This document shows positions 26,901 to 37,040 of a DNA stretch of 64,000 nt, piece after piece; the stretch's first letter is position 1, and every line of letters begins with the position of its first letter. This stretch comes from Corbicula japonica (lineage: Eukaryota; Mollusca; Bivalvia; Venerida; Cyrenidae): assembly GCA_038501625.1 (NCBI GenBank), contig JAZAYU010000116.1:620001-684000 (forward strand). Direction: 5' to 3'. The position numbers and the translations under genes are program-made. The notes under the pieces are model-generated. The model was not told the origin of the DNA. It worked only from the letters and a program-made list of their open reading frames with translations, and searched no databases.

Positions 26901-29088
26901 ATAACGTGGAAACGAATACTGCCCTATATACATAATGCATAGGTTATCAAAGGGCCATAACTCTGTGTTAAATGGTGTGACCGGAACAAGACGACGATAT
27001 GCGCATCTCCTCTTGGTACTGATACTTCCTACAGAGTTTCGTTGAAATCCATTCAGTAGTTGCAGAGAAATAGCGCAGAAACGAATACTGCCCTATATAC
27101 ATAATGCATAAGTTATCAAAGGGCCATAACTCTGTGTTAAATGGTCTGACCAGAACAAGACGATGATATGCGCATCTCCTCTCAGTACTGATACTTCCCA
27201 CAGAGTTTCGTTGAAATCCATCCAGTGGTTGCAGAGAAATAGCCCAGAAACGAATACTGCCCTATATACATAATGCATAAGTTATCAAAGGGCCATAACT
27301 CTGTGTTAAATCGTCTGACCAGAACAAGACGACGATATGCGCCTCTCCTCTTGGTACTGATACTTCCCACGATTTCGTTGAAATCCATCCAGTGGTTGCA
27401 GAGAAATAGCCCGGAAACGAAATTCGGACGGACACCGTGACGACATGACACCGTGACGGACGGACAACGCCAAAACAATATCCCCCTCCCGATTTCATCG
27501 GCGTGGGATAATAAAATGTCAAAATATTAAATGTTAAAGGTTAAGGAAGCATGCATTCCTCTAAATATTTGGAGAACCTGTTCCACATATTCTATTGAAA
27601 TTCTGTGTGATAAGGACCCTGAATATGATAGTGACGATTTTTAACGAATGTTTTTTTTCCAAACAGAGTCTATCAATATGGATAAACTGATGTTTTATCT
27701 AAGACTAAGAGAAGAGAATAAAAATGTTAAAGAAAGCTTTGAAGGATGATGTGTCTTTAAATTAAAAATAAAAAACAAAACAAATGTATATCTGAAAAAA
27801 AAAACGATCAGACAAATTTTCTTTCGGTCAAGAATTGGAAGTTTGTCTGACCGAATTTAAGGCAAAGTTTTCAGCAGTTTCGCGAAGCCTGGATTTTGCT
27901 TTTGTTTTGTGTCATCATAATGATGTAGCCCAACTAATTGTGCGCAATAGAAGAGCTTTTCTATATATATGATTGTCGCTCTTCGCGCACAACCCAGTTA
28001 CTATTCAAATCAATGCGGAAAATTTTCCTTCGATGTTTATATGCTAGCGATCAGAATTTGAATCGCAACTTTGGCGACTTTACGGCTCCATAAAGCATCT
28101 TAAACCATATGTATCGTTAAAAAATTTACATACCTGAAAAGCAACATTCAAGTAGAGTCATTATATGTAATCCTTCATAAATAACGGTTTCGTTTTTTAT
28201 GCAAAACTCATTTAAACCTACACCCAGGTCAACAGATTTCGATTACATCGCTTAAAGTTTACCTGACTCACGTTTATCAATAAACTTCACCTTACCAGCT
28301 TGAAATAGGTACTGTGGAAATTCTTGCTACGGTAAATACAAAGCAACTTATAAAATAAAGGTTTGATGAATAAAAGAAAGTAATCTGCAAATAATTAACA
28401 AGGTAATATACACAACATTATTAAAGGTGCGATTGAAACTTAATATAGCGGGGCGGGTATCTAAATAGATGAAAAAAATAACTTTGACAACCATCGAACA
28501 TGACAAATAAGAAAATAAGAGTACGTTATGAGTTTTCGAAGCGTACAGCCTCCCGCATTGTAAAAATATGTTTGAATAAAAAGAAACATTTTCATTGGTT
28601 ATCTGGATTTCGTATCAACATGTAAACTGCATATAACGTGGTAGGTTTAACAAGTTATTTTGTGGAATATTCGTCATTTTATTGTTACTTTCATCATAAT
28701 TTATTGTTATAACCACACTTGAACATACTAGTGTTAGAATTTTCATGTGGGAGTGAAAAATAACAGAATTTAAATCGGGTCGATTTCCACCACAGTTTTG
28801 ATCGTAACTGCTTGAGACGTAAAGAACAGGCAACGAAAATGTCCGTATGATAATGGGTCTGTTCTTGCAGTCGAATTATTGAGACTACATAATGATGATA
28901 TGTTGTGACCTCTTCAAGGTTCATTTTTCTCTATGTATTGTATCCTGGGCCAATATCAACCGACGAAATGCTAAAGTGCTTTTAAGCGTGTGACTTATAA
29001 TCACAGCAATATATTTTACCTTCTTTATTTCGCCGTCAGATGAGTGTTTATTCACACCCAGGGCATCATACAGTGTCGTGTCGGCCAT
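8970..29088 (-). CDS. DNAJA2: DnaJ homolog subfamily A member 2-like co-chaperone (type I Hsp40)
   Basis: This co-chaperone stimulates Hsp70 ATPase and delivers unfolded clients in the cytosol. Ten minus-strand exons agree in phase: 29020-29088, 18062-18121, 16742-16847, 16251-16398, 15101-15181, 13485-13618, 12348-12490, 11529-11727, 10963-11090 and 8970-9167. Together they give 1266 nt (421 aa; human DNAJA2 has 412). The J domain spans residues 5-70 with HPD at 33-35. A Gly/Phe-rich linker (80-115) ends in a basic RRGRRRG stretch. Four zinc-finger repeats follow: CTKCEG (150), CRVCNGRG (166), CPECHGEG (193) and CKECKGKK (209). The substrate-binding C-terminal domains continue to about 360, and the tail has a run of eight Asp. 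It ends VQCAHQ, a CaaX prenylation motif, as in vertebrate DNAJA2. The only break from the canonical fingers is a Val after the first CxxCxG. The first intron is 10.9 kb. Assignment to DNAJA2 rather than DNAJA1 or DNAJA4 rests on the CAHQ end and J-domain wording. Confidence 0.96.
9429..9558. mobile_element. 130-bp MITE, family copy 1
   Basis: The ends GGGCCCAAGATCATAAAACT and, on the minus strand, GGGCCCAAGATAATTAAACT form terminal inverted repeats. The middle holds TTTCAGCCAATCAGATGC. Two related copies are at 16124-16235 and 30068-30209, and in both the middle block is in the opposite orientation (ATTGGCTGAAAT). Confidence 0.75.
9582..10485. mobile_element. 904-bp inverted-repeat element
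   Basis: The left end CCATACATGCCA is matched by TGGCATGTATGG at 10474-10485. Words of the type CTCACG and CTCACTT cluster inside both ends. No intact frame of useful length exists inside. It lies in the last DNAJA2 intron. It is likely a non-autonomous DNA transposon. Confidence 0.6.
12012..12031. repeat. Poly-G tract, 20 bases
   Basis: An uninterrupted run of 20 G within a DNAJA2 intron. The length may be affected by sequencing slippage. Confidence 0.9.
12777..12864. repeat. 88-bp hairpin palindrome
   Basis: The left arm TTTGTTTTTACCAGTG, AAGATAGAAATATAT is mirrored by ATATATTTCTATCTT, CACTGGTAAAAACAAA on the right, around a loop of about 25 bp. This is a foldback or the core of a MITE in a DNAJA2 intron. 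Confidence 0.85.
13662..14750. mobile_element. 1.1-kb element with inverted ends and 165-bp internal repeats
   Basis: The terminal words GCTCACCTGTCA (13690) and TGACAGGTGAGC (14734) are inverted. Inside, five tandem units of 163-168 bp carry GGCCTTGTGGTTTCAGAGAA or close variants, at about 13833, 14001, 14165, 14331 and 14494, each followed by GAAGATTTTTAAAG. The right end contains ACGGACGGACGCCAGACAAA. The element begins about 44 bp upstream of the acceptor of DNAJA2 exon 6. The wording is, to my knowledge, common in bivalve genomes. Confidence 0.7.
14811..14832. repeat. Poly-C tract, 22 bases
   Basis: An uninterrupted run of 22 C in a DNAJA2 intron, shortly after the 1.1-kb element. Confidence 0.9.
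16124..16235. mobile_element. About 112-bp MITE, family copy 2
   Basis: AGATTATAAAACTGAGAATGG on the left is mirrored by TCTTAGTTTTATAATCT on the right, and the middle holds CATTGGCTGAAATAACGACC. It ends about 15 bp before the donor site of DNAJA2 exon 4 (exon edge 16251), so nearly the whole 5' end of that intron is transposon sequence. Confidence 0.75.
17755..17935. repeat. GATCTACACTG dispersed repeat, copy 5
   Basis: This diverged copy contains ATCTGCCATCTGATCTGAAC, TTCACTTCTTGGTCAACAGT, GCAAACAGTGTAGATC and AGATCCACACTGGTCAC. Confidence 0.5.
17936..19289. other. DNAJA2 exon 2 and flanking introns
   Basis: Apart from exon 2 (18062-18121), I see no repeat structure or coding pattern. The sequence from 18122 on is the start of the 10.9-kb first intron. 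Confidence 0.5.
19290..19773. mobile_element. 484-bp foldback element with about 130-bp arms
   Basis: The left end CACAGTGTACACTCGAAAGT is matched on the minus strand by CACAGTGTACACTTGAAAGT from the right end. Pairing continues through the CCGACCCTACTTCCGATAG, AGCTGGTTAAAAAGCGGGTA and TTGCTAGTCTAAG blocks. A central segment of about 190 bp is unpaired. There is no coding frame. A MITE-like foldback in the DNAJA2 first intron. Confidence 0.85.
20111..20244. repeat. 134-bp palindromic element
   Basis: CCAGTGATATACATGTATCG and CACGATTTATCACGG on the left are mirrored by CCGTGATAAATCCTGTG and ATATATCACCGG on the right. Confidence 0.75.
20245..21946. other. DNAJA2 intron 1, nothing recognised
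   Basis: AT-rich intron with a short poly-C run near 20710 and no supported gene or repeat. Open frames near 20880 and 21380 have no recognisable domain. Confidence 0.45.
21947..24101. mobile_element. 2.15-kb non-autonomous DNA element
   Basis: The left end TACAGTACAGCTCGGGTGTC and the minus-strand right end are identical over this stretch and match over about 31 of 32 positions. Both subterminal regions are dense in GTGAT/ATCAC and CGATC words, for example CGGGTGATCACGGGTGATCG on the left and CGAATCACGGCAAATCACCC on the right. The interior is AT-rich and holds no transposase frame. A second element (23218-23570) is nested inside. Confidence 0.8.
23218..23570. mobile_element. 353-bp MITE nested in the 2.15-kb element
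   Basis: The termini TACCGTATATTCCCTATTAA and, on the minus strand, the same 20 bases continue into AACGCCCC on both sides. Poly-C runs of 8 to 13 bases sit just inside each end (near 23264, 23509 and 23534). Confidence 0.85.
24317..27514. mobile_element. 3.2-kb element carrying a 17-unit satellite
   Basis: The ends TTATATCCCCCGCCGA and, on the minus strand, TTATTATCCCACGCCGA look like inverted termini. Between about 24560 and 27420 lie 17 tandem units of about 167 bp. Each contains ATCAAAGGGCAATAACTCTG or the GGGCCATAAC variant, GTGTTAAA, CTCTTGGTATTGATGG, and TTTCATTGAAATCCATCCAG. The right flank holds GGACGGACACCGTGACG. Open minus-strand frames through the array are by-products of the repeat. 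It lies within the first DNAJA2 intron. Confidence 0.85.
27515..29019. other. 5' part of DNAJA2 intron 1, nothing recognised
   Basis: No repeat array or coding pattern is supported. A small hairpin (GTGCGCAATAGAAGAGC against GCTCTTCGCGCAC) lies near 27940. Confidence 0.45.
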
Positions 29089-29106
29089 CGCTGTTCATTC
29101 ACGCCG

Positions 29107-29114
29107 TTCCAGAA
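29107..29114. promoter_or_regulatory. Minimal heat-shock element upstream of DNAJA2
   Basis: TTCCAGAA fits the inverted pair TTC-nn-GAA bound by HSF. It lies 19 bp upstream of the DNAJA2 ATG on the minus strand, in the 5' UTR or core promoter. A full element normally has three pentamers and only two are clear, so this is suggestive. Confidence 0.4.
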
Positions 29115-29121
29115 ATAATCA

Positions 29122-29129
29122 TGACGTCA
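29122..29129. promoter_or_regulatory. CRE palindrome upstream of DNAJA2
   Basis: TGACGTCA is the perfect cAMP-response/ATF consensus. It sits 34 bp from the DNAJA2 start codon and 7 bp beyond the heat-shock-like pair, consistent with a stress-responsive promoter. Confidence 0.5.
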
Positions 29130-29330
29130 TTTCGGGACAACCCTTAACAGATACAAGTTACAACCCGTCAAAAAGCTTGTCGGAAAGGTCAGGGTGAGAC
29201 TCGTACTGTGTAGTCTAAAAGTCGACATACAGCAAAATATTATATGCGAGTTAAATATAATTCTGTTGATGCAATTACTTTTTTTGTATGATTTTACAAA
29301 ATTGATCACATAATCAGGGTCTCACTATTT

Positions 29331-29766
29331 GCCGACTAGAGCCGACTAGAAGTTTATTTTAATAAATAAACAGGCTAAATGGGTTAATATGAAGAATGAC
29401 GTAAATAAATGTCTATTAATTAAAAATGTTTTTCATGACGAAATCGACCTTGATCGTTAATTACAAACGCGTAATGACTGGAGAATATACCGACTAGAGA
29501 ATATACCGACTAGAGATTGTGTGTAGAGCTATATTTAAAGATTATACAGTGTAGAACAAATTCCGCTTAACCTGCTTTTAATATCTTAACATACAATTTC
29601 TAAAATAATAAATTCTTATTAAAATGAAAGAGATTATTTATACCTTCTAAAATTTAACACCGACAAGAATCGACAAAATATGTGTGTACCGACTAGAACT
29701 GACAGAAGAAGTGTATGACAAAATGCCGACTACAGACTTACTGACGTAATTTTACCGATTAGAACA
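29331..29766. repeat. Cluster of CCGACTAGA motifs
   Basis: CCGACTAGA occurs at about 29332, 29342, 29489, 29506 and 29690, with the variants CCGACTACA (29728) and CCGATTAGA (29756), all in the same orientation. The segment is bounded by CAGGGTCTCAC on the left and by CAGTGTTCTAATC (minus strand) on the right, which resemble each other. It may be a small DNA element upstream of DNAJA2. Confidence 0.55.
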
Positions 29767-29939
29767 CTGATTAATAATAAGTTTGTATTAAAGATATATT
29801 ATGTTTTGTTTAAACCTTTTTCGACTCCATCGCGAGTCTCATCAGGTGGTGGCCTATGCAGCAAGCGGCAAAGACAGATATCCCCACTATAGGGTTTTTT
29901 ATTTAAAAATAAATAAAATAAAAATAAAAACACACATCC

Positions 29940-30268
29940 AGACTTACGGGCTTTTCAGGGCCGCGCAAGAGGTCATCGTGTGTATGTATATATATTATTG
30001 TACATTTATTCTCTGTACTTCGGTGTTAACTTACGGGCTTTTCAGGGCCGCGCCAGAGGTCATCTTTGCCCGAGATCATAAAACTTAATCTGGTGACCAG
30101 TCAAATCTCATGGATCTGATTGGCTGAAATGGCGACCAGTCGCCATTTCTGCTTATCAGATCCTTGAGATTTGAGACTGATTTTTAAACTTATTTTTTAT
30201 CTTGGGTCCTTTTCTGCGATCTGCATATGGGTGAACTTACGGGCTTTTCAGGGCCGCGCCAGAGGTCA
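29940..30268 (+). repeat. Three copies of a 33-bp hairpin motif
   Basis: ACTTACGGGCTTTTCAGGGC, continuing CGCGCCAGAGGTCA, occurs near 29942, 30027 and 30236; the first copy has CGCAAGAGG. The central GGGCTTTTCAGGGCC resembles the animal histone mRNA 3' stem-loop (stem, TTTC loop, AG), but one stem pair is mismatched and one base is missing. No histone coding sequence is nearby. Confidence 0.6.
30068..30209. mobile_element. About 140-bp MITE, family copy 3
   Basis: GCCCGAGATCATAAAACTTA on the left and TTTTTATCTTGGGTCC on the right form diverged termini, with GATTGGCTGAAATGGCGACC in the middle. It lies between the second and third copies of the hairpin motif. Confidence 0.65.
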
Positions 30269-30502
30269 CCATTTCCTGTACTCATATAGCATACACGTGG
30301 CTACATAAGTGGCTACTCAGTATATAGAAGTAGAAGCCATATTACTACCATATTAGTCAAATTGGTAATATGGTTTTATTCAGTCTTTTTACATTTTGGA
30401 AGTGATGACGTTTTAGAGCCGACAATTCTCTTTTGGCCTGGTTTTTTTAGCGACTGTTGATGTTTTTGGTATGAGAAGTTTGCCGTCAGTGGGTGCCAAA
30501 GT

Positions 30503-32793
30503 TGGTTTCTTTTTCACGCCCGGTAAACATTCGCTCCACAACCAAAAAGAGAACATAACAAACTGAGTGAAAGCCACTTCCGGGATTGAGCGAGAGCAGA
30601 CAAAAAGTGAGTATGACCAACATTTTTTGTCTTAATAAGTCAGAAAGACGAACTTTTTTAAAAATCGGGGAATGTAGTGCCGTATTAAGGATGAAGAAGC
30701 TTCATGGAAAACACGGTTATATATTTTAAACATGTAAATTGTTCCGGCTAGAACTTTTTTCCCAGCGAACAATGATGCATGTTTCTTAACAAACTTGTCA
30801 CTTCGACTTAATTTTTTCTTGGATAGCTTATAGAAATTGCTTCTGGGTTGCGTGTCAGTCGAATACCGGTAGCTAGTGACTGCTCTACAGATTTCGAATG
30901 GTGTTATACCTCTTTAAACGATTAATGTTCATTTTTTCCAGAAGTGTAGGAGCGGAAGAGCTTGTTGTGGAGCGAAGCATAGGAGGCAGAGCGAAAACAT
31001 AACACCAGCCACCAGCATACCTGGCTGTTATTCTAAACGTATTCACTACACACGTGGATTTTTCATATACTGTGTTACAGCTCCGAGACATTTCAATATA
31101 TAAACTTAATGTCCAATTAAGTGAAACAATGTTGCAACGAGAAGGAGCTTCCTTTTCTTGTTTTTTTTCATCGCACTTACGTTTATTTAGCTTAGGGTTT
31201 CGATGAGTAAACGACAAGCACCAGCTTATGACAATTTTAGATTTCTTGCATTTTCCTGGTGTACATAAATACTGCTATTCCGTTCGTCTTTGCCTCATAA
31301 GGATATACTGTTTTACAATATCGGAACATATCTATTTCTGTCATTTTACGCCAGTAAATTAAATATCAACATCGTATCATAAGCTAGTAAATATCAATAT
31401 ATACTAAATTAATATTTTTGTAATAAAAGCAAAGGATGCGGTTAAGTTGTTGTTTTTTTTATCTGAATATTAGTTTTTGAGTTTTTGTGGGTTTCACAGT
31501 GACAGTGTGATATAAATTTGCCCGCCGTTTACTAATCATGTTTTCGTCATAACACGGTATTTTATATCTATTTAGTCTACAGTTTTTAGAAAAAATATAT
31601 GTGTATAAATGTGTCTGGAAATATTACATCTGATCATACAGATAGATACTATATTAGTTTTCATTATATGCTTTAAAGGAGTCAGGTACACTTTATCATG
31701 TTTATTGTAATTGTTTATATAAATCCCGTGTTTAAATGTCACTTTAATAAACATATACTTACTTACTTTTAAATATACCCGGAGTTTGTCGATCAAATAT
31801 AAATCTTTAATATATAGATTTGATCTTGTATTTGTGATTAATGAGAAACGAAAACAACAGCATTCCTGTCGAATATTTTTATTATCTTTTTATTTTAAAC
31901 ACATTGCTATTATGTCTTAGTTCTTTAAATGATGAAGAAATCTGTTTTTCTTCTTCTTTGAGGATAGGAAACAGCATTTTCTCTTGCACCCTTTAAAGGC
32001 TTCCAACTAAAAGAAGCAAAACAGACCGCAAATAACTAAAATATTTTTGCAACGACATCGTTTAAAATAAATTCATTAAAATATGTTAACATTAACATAT
32101 GAAACAGTTGTAGAAATATTGCATACTCGGTTTAGGTAAGCCTATTTATGGACAGAAGCGGGAATGCATATTAATGCCCACTCCGCATAGCCCTATGCTA
32201 AGTAAAACTCATTATGTACACATATTAACTTTTTCTTTTAATCAATCCCAAACGATAGCTTGTATATTGCGCTGAACAAGGAACAAGTTAAAACGATGCA
32301 ATGACATAGAGTATGAAGTTATGTTTCGCTCTGCCTCCTATGAAAAATGAGCATACATCGTTAAAAGAGACGTTACTCCATCTGAAATCTGTACAGCAGT
32401 CACTAGTGACAGGTATTCGATTTACCCGCTACGTAGAAATAATTTCTAAAAGCAAGCATAGAACAAAATTAAGTAGAAATGACAAGTTTGTTAAGAAACA
32501 TGCATCATTGTTCCCTGGGAAAAAAGTTCTAGCTGGAACAATTTACATGTTTGAAATATGTAACCGTGTTTTCCCTGAAGCATCATCATCCTTACACGGC
32601 ACTACATTCCCCGATTTTTAAAAAAGTTCGTCTTTCTGTCTTATAAAGAGAAAAAATGTTGACTATACTCACTTTTTTGTCAACAAATCAGCGCTTTCGC
32701 TCAATCCCGGAAGTGGCTTTCGCTCATTTTGTTATGTTCGCTTTTTGGTTGTGGAGCGAATGTTTACCGGGCGTGTTTTTGTTTCCGACCGCT
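30503..32793. mobile_element. 2.3-kb foldback element with about 480-bp arms
   Basis: The left arm (about 30503-30985) is the diverged reverse complement of the right arm (about 32307-32793). Matching landmarks are CGCCCGGTAAACATTCGCTC/GAGCGAATGTTTACCGGGCG, CCACTTCCGGGATTGAGCG/CGCTCAATCCCGGAAGTGG, AATGATGCATGTTTCTTAAC/GTTAAGAAACATGCATCATT, and AGGAGGCAGAGCGAAA/TTTCGCTCTGCCTCCT. The 1.3-kb middle is AT-rich without a recognised gene. Open frames in both arms (30885-31217 minus, 32313-32621 plus) overlap the inverted copies and start with related peptide text around ALPPM. They have no domain I recognise. Confidence 0.75.
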
Positions 32794-33019
32794 AGAAATT
32801 TCTTGAAAAGTAATTGTTTTTCTGTTTCAGTTTTTTTTGATGCCAAACAGCAATCGGAACACGCAAACTTGATGCACTTGCTGAGAGTCCATAGTCTCCA
32901 TGCCCGTAAAGAGCTCCACGAAGAAGACTTTCTTGCAGGGCAACTTCTTTTTCCAGCATTTTAAATAGATCGGGCAATTTGGCCGGTTTCCAATAAATGT
33001 TGAATTTGAACACATGGTT

Positions 33020-33525
33020 CACGTCACTGCTTAGTTTTAAATCTCGTTATTGTTTTACTGTACAATGTTATAAAACTGTTGAATAATTCACACGGTGATT
33101 CTTTCCTCTTGATAAATGGAAATTTCTTTCACTATTAGATGCAGGATCTTAGTCGGTCTAAAGAAGTAAGGAATCTATGAAACTTAAAACTTAACAGCAG
33201 CAGCGTCAGACATATTTTAACACTTTTACATGAAAAAAGAACGAAGCATAATGGTAAGTTCAGTCTAGAATAACACATTTGCAGTCGCGTCCTGCTTCTA
33301 TATCCATGTTTTCTTCATAGAAAATTGATGAGAGAGCAGATCCAGCTGCAATAAAAGCCTCTTTATTAATTTGGTTGCCTGACGTCTGTGTTATACTCCA
33401 AAATTCTTAGACCACAAATGACACTGTAACAAAGCTATTAATGTTTATTTGTTAAAAAAGAGTAAAATATTTAATTATTGATATAAAAATGGAAATAAAC
33501 TTAAAAGAGCCTGCGAAGAATGTCT
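33020..33525. other. Nothing recognised
   Basis: AT-rich sequence without gene or repeat signals. Confidence 0.4.
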
Positions 33526-33945
<420 letters not shown>

Positions 33946-36045
33946 TTGCCATAAGGGAACATGTGATATTAATATTGAACTATGCTATCCAATATGTCGT
34001 TTGATTAATAAATATCCTAAATATCAGCATGGCTAAGACTAGGTTTTAGTCATTTTCCTTGAATGTAATACTAGTACAATTAAGAACATATGATACATTA
34101 AAACATACAAAATCTAATGCAACAAAATTTAAAATTATTTCCACTCACAAGTTTATTACAATAATAGAACTATTTACCTTTTCATAACTGTTACTGAGTT
34201 AACCTTTCGTCATAATTAACGAGGAATCCTGAAATTCCTGTATACTTTTGCATTGCATAATGCTTCAAAAGTTTATTTAAACGTTGCCACAATTTGATGA
34301 ATTTGTTTTGTTATTTTTAACAATAATAGTTTACCCTGACCTTTTTAGAAATACACGTCAAGACAGGTTATATTTCACATATATGAGTTAGTCTGCACAG
34401 TCTCTAAAAATATGTACAAAATTAATAAAAGAACCCTATGGTAAAAATGCAAAGCATCCAAATAAAAAAAAATGCATTGTAAGTTCCAGTTTATAAACAC
34501 ATTTTACTACAAATATCTTAACAACGTGGAAATTATTTGTTTATTTTTTTACAGTTCATTTATATGTAACGATGTGAGATTTAAAGATGGATTGGAATTA
34601 ATTGACAACTTGTTAATTTTTATCGTTGAATGTTTTATGGACAGATTTTATGGCTGTTGCTTTTTCTTGCTTTTTTACTACGATTGGTGTTTTTTTCTTC
34701 TGATCATGTCGTTTTCTTATATGATATTTGCTTTTAACACAAATAACGAGTCTGTAAAGGCTATAATGAGAGACTAGCTGAGAGCTTCATTTCATACCGA
34801 AATTATGGACTCAATTAAATAGGAAATAAAGTTCTGTCAAAGACGATAGCTATTGTTTCAACGAATTTCGTTACCTGTTTAGGTATTAATAAAGCTTTGT
34901 AGTTTGTAAGATAAATACGTAAGGTATATGAAAATGAAAATTAAACGAAATGTAACGGTGCTTTTCTGAAGTTTTATGAGGCCTTTTATGGGAGTATCTT
35001 TTTCTCATCATAAGAATCATAATAAACTGAACAAAAATAAAAAGTATCAACTTTTTATGCTTATATTCTGATTAACATATTTTCATTTAATGAGGAAAGC
35101 GTTTAATGGCGTTTTATTATTCAATCTCAGTTGTTTTAAAGTTTAGTTGTTCATGCACATAATCTTCCACACCAAGACATGAGCAACTGCCCATCGATTA
35201 ATAATTTATAATGGATTACAAAACGCTAAATGGAGGTAATTGGAAATGTTTGGGATTCCTAGGAATGTCAGTCGCGGACTAGTTGTTTCATTAATGATTT
35301 TTTGTGCTTTTATTGTTATCAAGAACTGGAGAAATCGATTTAATTCGAATAAATGTGAATATTATAATGAATCATTGACTTCTTCCTATAACCCTAAAAT
35401 AGCAAAGGGTGAAAAAACTAAGTAGTGACTACAGATTTTCAAGAACTTTTGATTTCCTCGTAATGGTTACAGAAATACAGATTTTTTTCAGAGAAAGAAT
35501 GTTCTTCTAATTTTTCTAATTATTACAAACTTCCACATAGGAAAGTGGATACTTTTTATTTTTGCTGAGTACCTGAAAATCCCTTTTTTATCAAAATAGC
35601 CTAGCTATTTTAACTAAACTGTGATAAAAATACTAGTATTGAAAGTGGATAACATGCTTTTTGTTTCCTTGTCATTATGATAATCTTACTATTCGTGACA
35701 TTATATAAGCAAGTATATTTCCTGTTTAATTATCAAGAGTTTGTGTAATAGACTGTTCGAAACGTTCCAGACAAAATGTGTATTCTGTAAGATAAAGCCT
35801 TTGAAGTAGGTTCGTTTAATAAGCTGTAGCCAACCACATATCCTCTTGCAAATAAATCTTGTTTATATTATCTCCATTAATAATTTTTATTTTGTCTCCC
35901 CTCAAAGGCCGGTGACAATATTCTGACAAATTAATTTTCTGTATATAAGTTTTAGTTTCCTTAAGCAATTAAATCATTTTGATATTGGCTTTCCAAATGA
36001 TGATTTATTGTATTTTGACGTATTAAATTTATGAATATGTTTGAA
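33946..36045. other. Nothing recognised
   Basis: AT-rich DNA. An open frame at 35240-35425 (plus) has a hydrophobic stretch after a short N-terminus, like a type II membrane anchor, but there is no supporting splice or homology signal, so it is not called. Confidence 0.4.
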
Positions 36046-36046
36046 C

Positions 36047-37040
36047 AAGAGCCGGTCGGAAACGACTGCACGCTCGACTATTCGAATAGTCGGAGTATTT
36101 AAGCACATTTTAAACTGGGCTTCATTTAAACTGGGGAGTGATGCAGTCGTTTATGACAACCCCCCACAACATACACATGAACAAAAGTTTCTTGATCCTA
36201 TGTCTGTATAAATAGTTAGAACGAAAAATAATGTATGGTATGTGTTGGTGTGGCGGTGTGTTTGATGAGGTCTGGTGGTGTTGTTGTGTGGTCTGGTGTG
36301 GTATGGTCTATTATAGAATAGTATGATATGGTGTGGTGCACAATGGAACAGTACAGTACAGTATGTTATGGTATGATATGGTATAGTATAGAATGCTATA
36401 GTATAGTATGGTACAGTACAGTACAGTACAGTACAGTACAGTACAGTACAGTACAGCACAGTACAGTACATATTGTATATTGGTGTGGTGTGGTTTGGTG
36501 TGGTGTGGTGTCATGTCGTGCCGTGCCGTCCCGTGTCGTGTCGTTTAGTGTCGTGTAGTGTAGTGTCGTGTAGTGTCGTGTCGTGTATTGTAGTGTCGTG
36601 TCGTCTCGTGTGGTGTGGTGTGGTGTGGTGTGGTGTGGTATGGTATGGTATGGTATGGTATGGTATGGTATGGTATGGTATGGTATGGTATGGTATGGTA
36701 TGGTATGGTATGGTATGGTATGGTTATTGGTAGTTGCAGTGTTAGTAGTATGGAAGTTATGTGTTTGTACACTAGCTTGCACGCAAAATTTAACCTGAAA
36801 TTCTAAGTCGAAAAAGGGCCATAGTTTGATCAAAATGAAAGTTAGAGTTATGGTTCTTGGCAACACACTCGGGATATGATGACAGACAAGTGTGCCAGGT
36901 TTCAAAGCTGTAGCTATAGTAGTTTTTAAGATATAAGTAGGTTGCACGCAAACGTTTACCAAAGCGGGACAGCGACGTCGACGCCGACGACAGAGTGAGT
37001 AAGATAGCTCGACATATTCTTCGAATAGTTGAGCTAAAAA
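36047..37040. mobile_element. 1-kb element with partly inverted ends around a pentamer satellite
   Basis: The left end holds CACGCTCGACTATTCGAATA, with GACTATTCGAATAGTC palindromic. The right end holds AGCTCGACATATTCTTCGAA and TAGTTGAGCTAAAAATCC, its diverged complement. The right part also carries AAAAAGGGCCATAGTTTGAT and GACGTCGACGCCGACGACAG, of a type I know from other bivalve repeats. No coding frame. Confidence 0.5.
36230..36727. repeat. 500-bp pentanucleotide satellite with block variants
   Basis: Five-base periodicity holds through changing unit types: GTGGT/ATGGT at the start, then ATAGT, ACAGT (36413-36470), GTGGT, GTCGT/GTAGT (36512-36610), GTGGT, and finally about 20 units of ATGGT (36638-36725). 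A few units break phase. Confidence 0.9.

Noticed and set aside
24989..27522. Series of minus-strand open frames with repeated peptide text
   Set aside because: All fall on the 167-bp satellite units and end at unit boundaries; no start, splice or domain support.
32792..33022. Minus-strand frame with a plausible protein-like stretch
   Set aside because: It overlaps a second frame of similar quality and has no recognisable domain or splice sites.
35240..35425. Possible first exon of a type II membrane protein
   Set aside because: The hydrophobic stretch is suggestive, but no donor site, homologous motif or further exon was found.
36151..36962. Open frames on both strands, up to 188 codons
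   Set aside because: Pentanucleotide repeats stay open in many frames; composition is purely repeat-driven.
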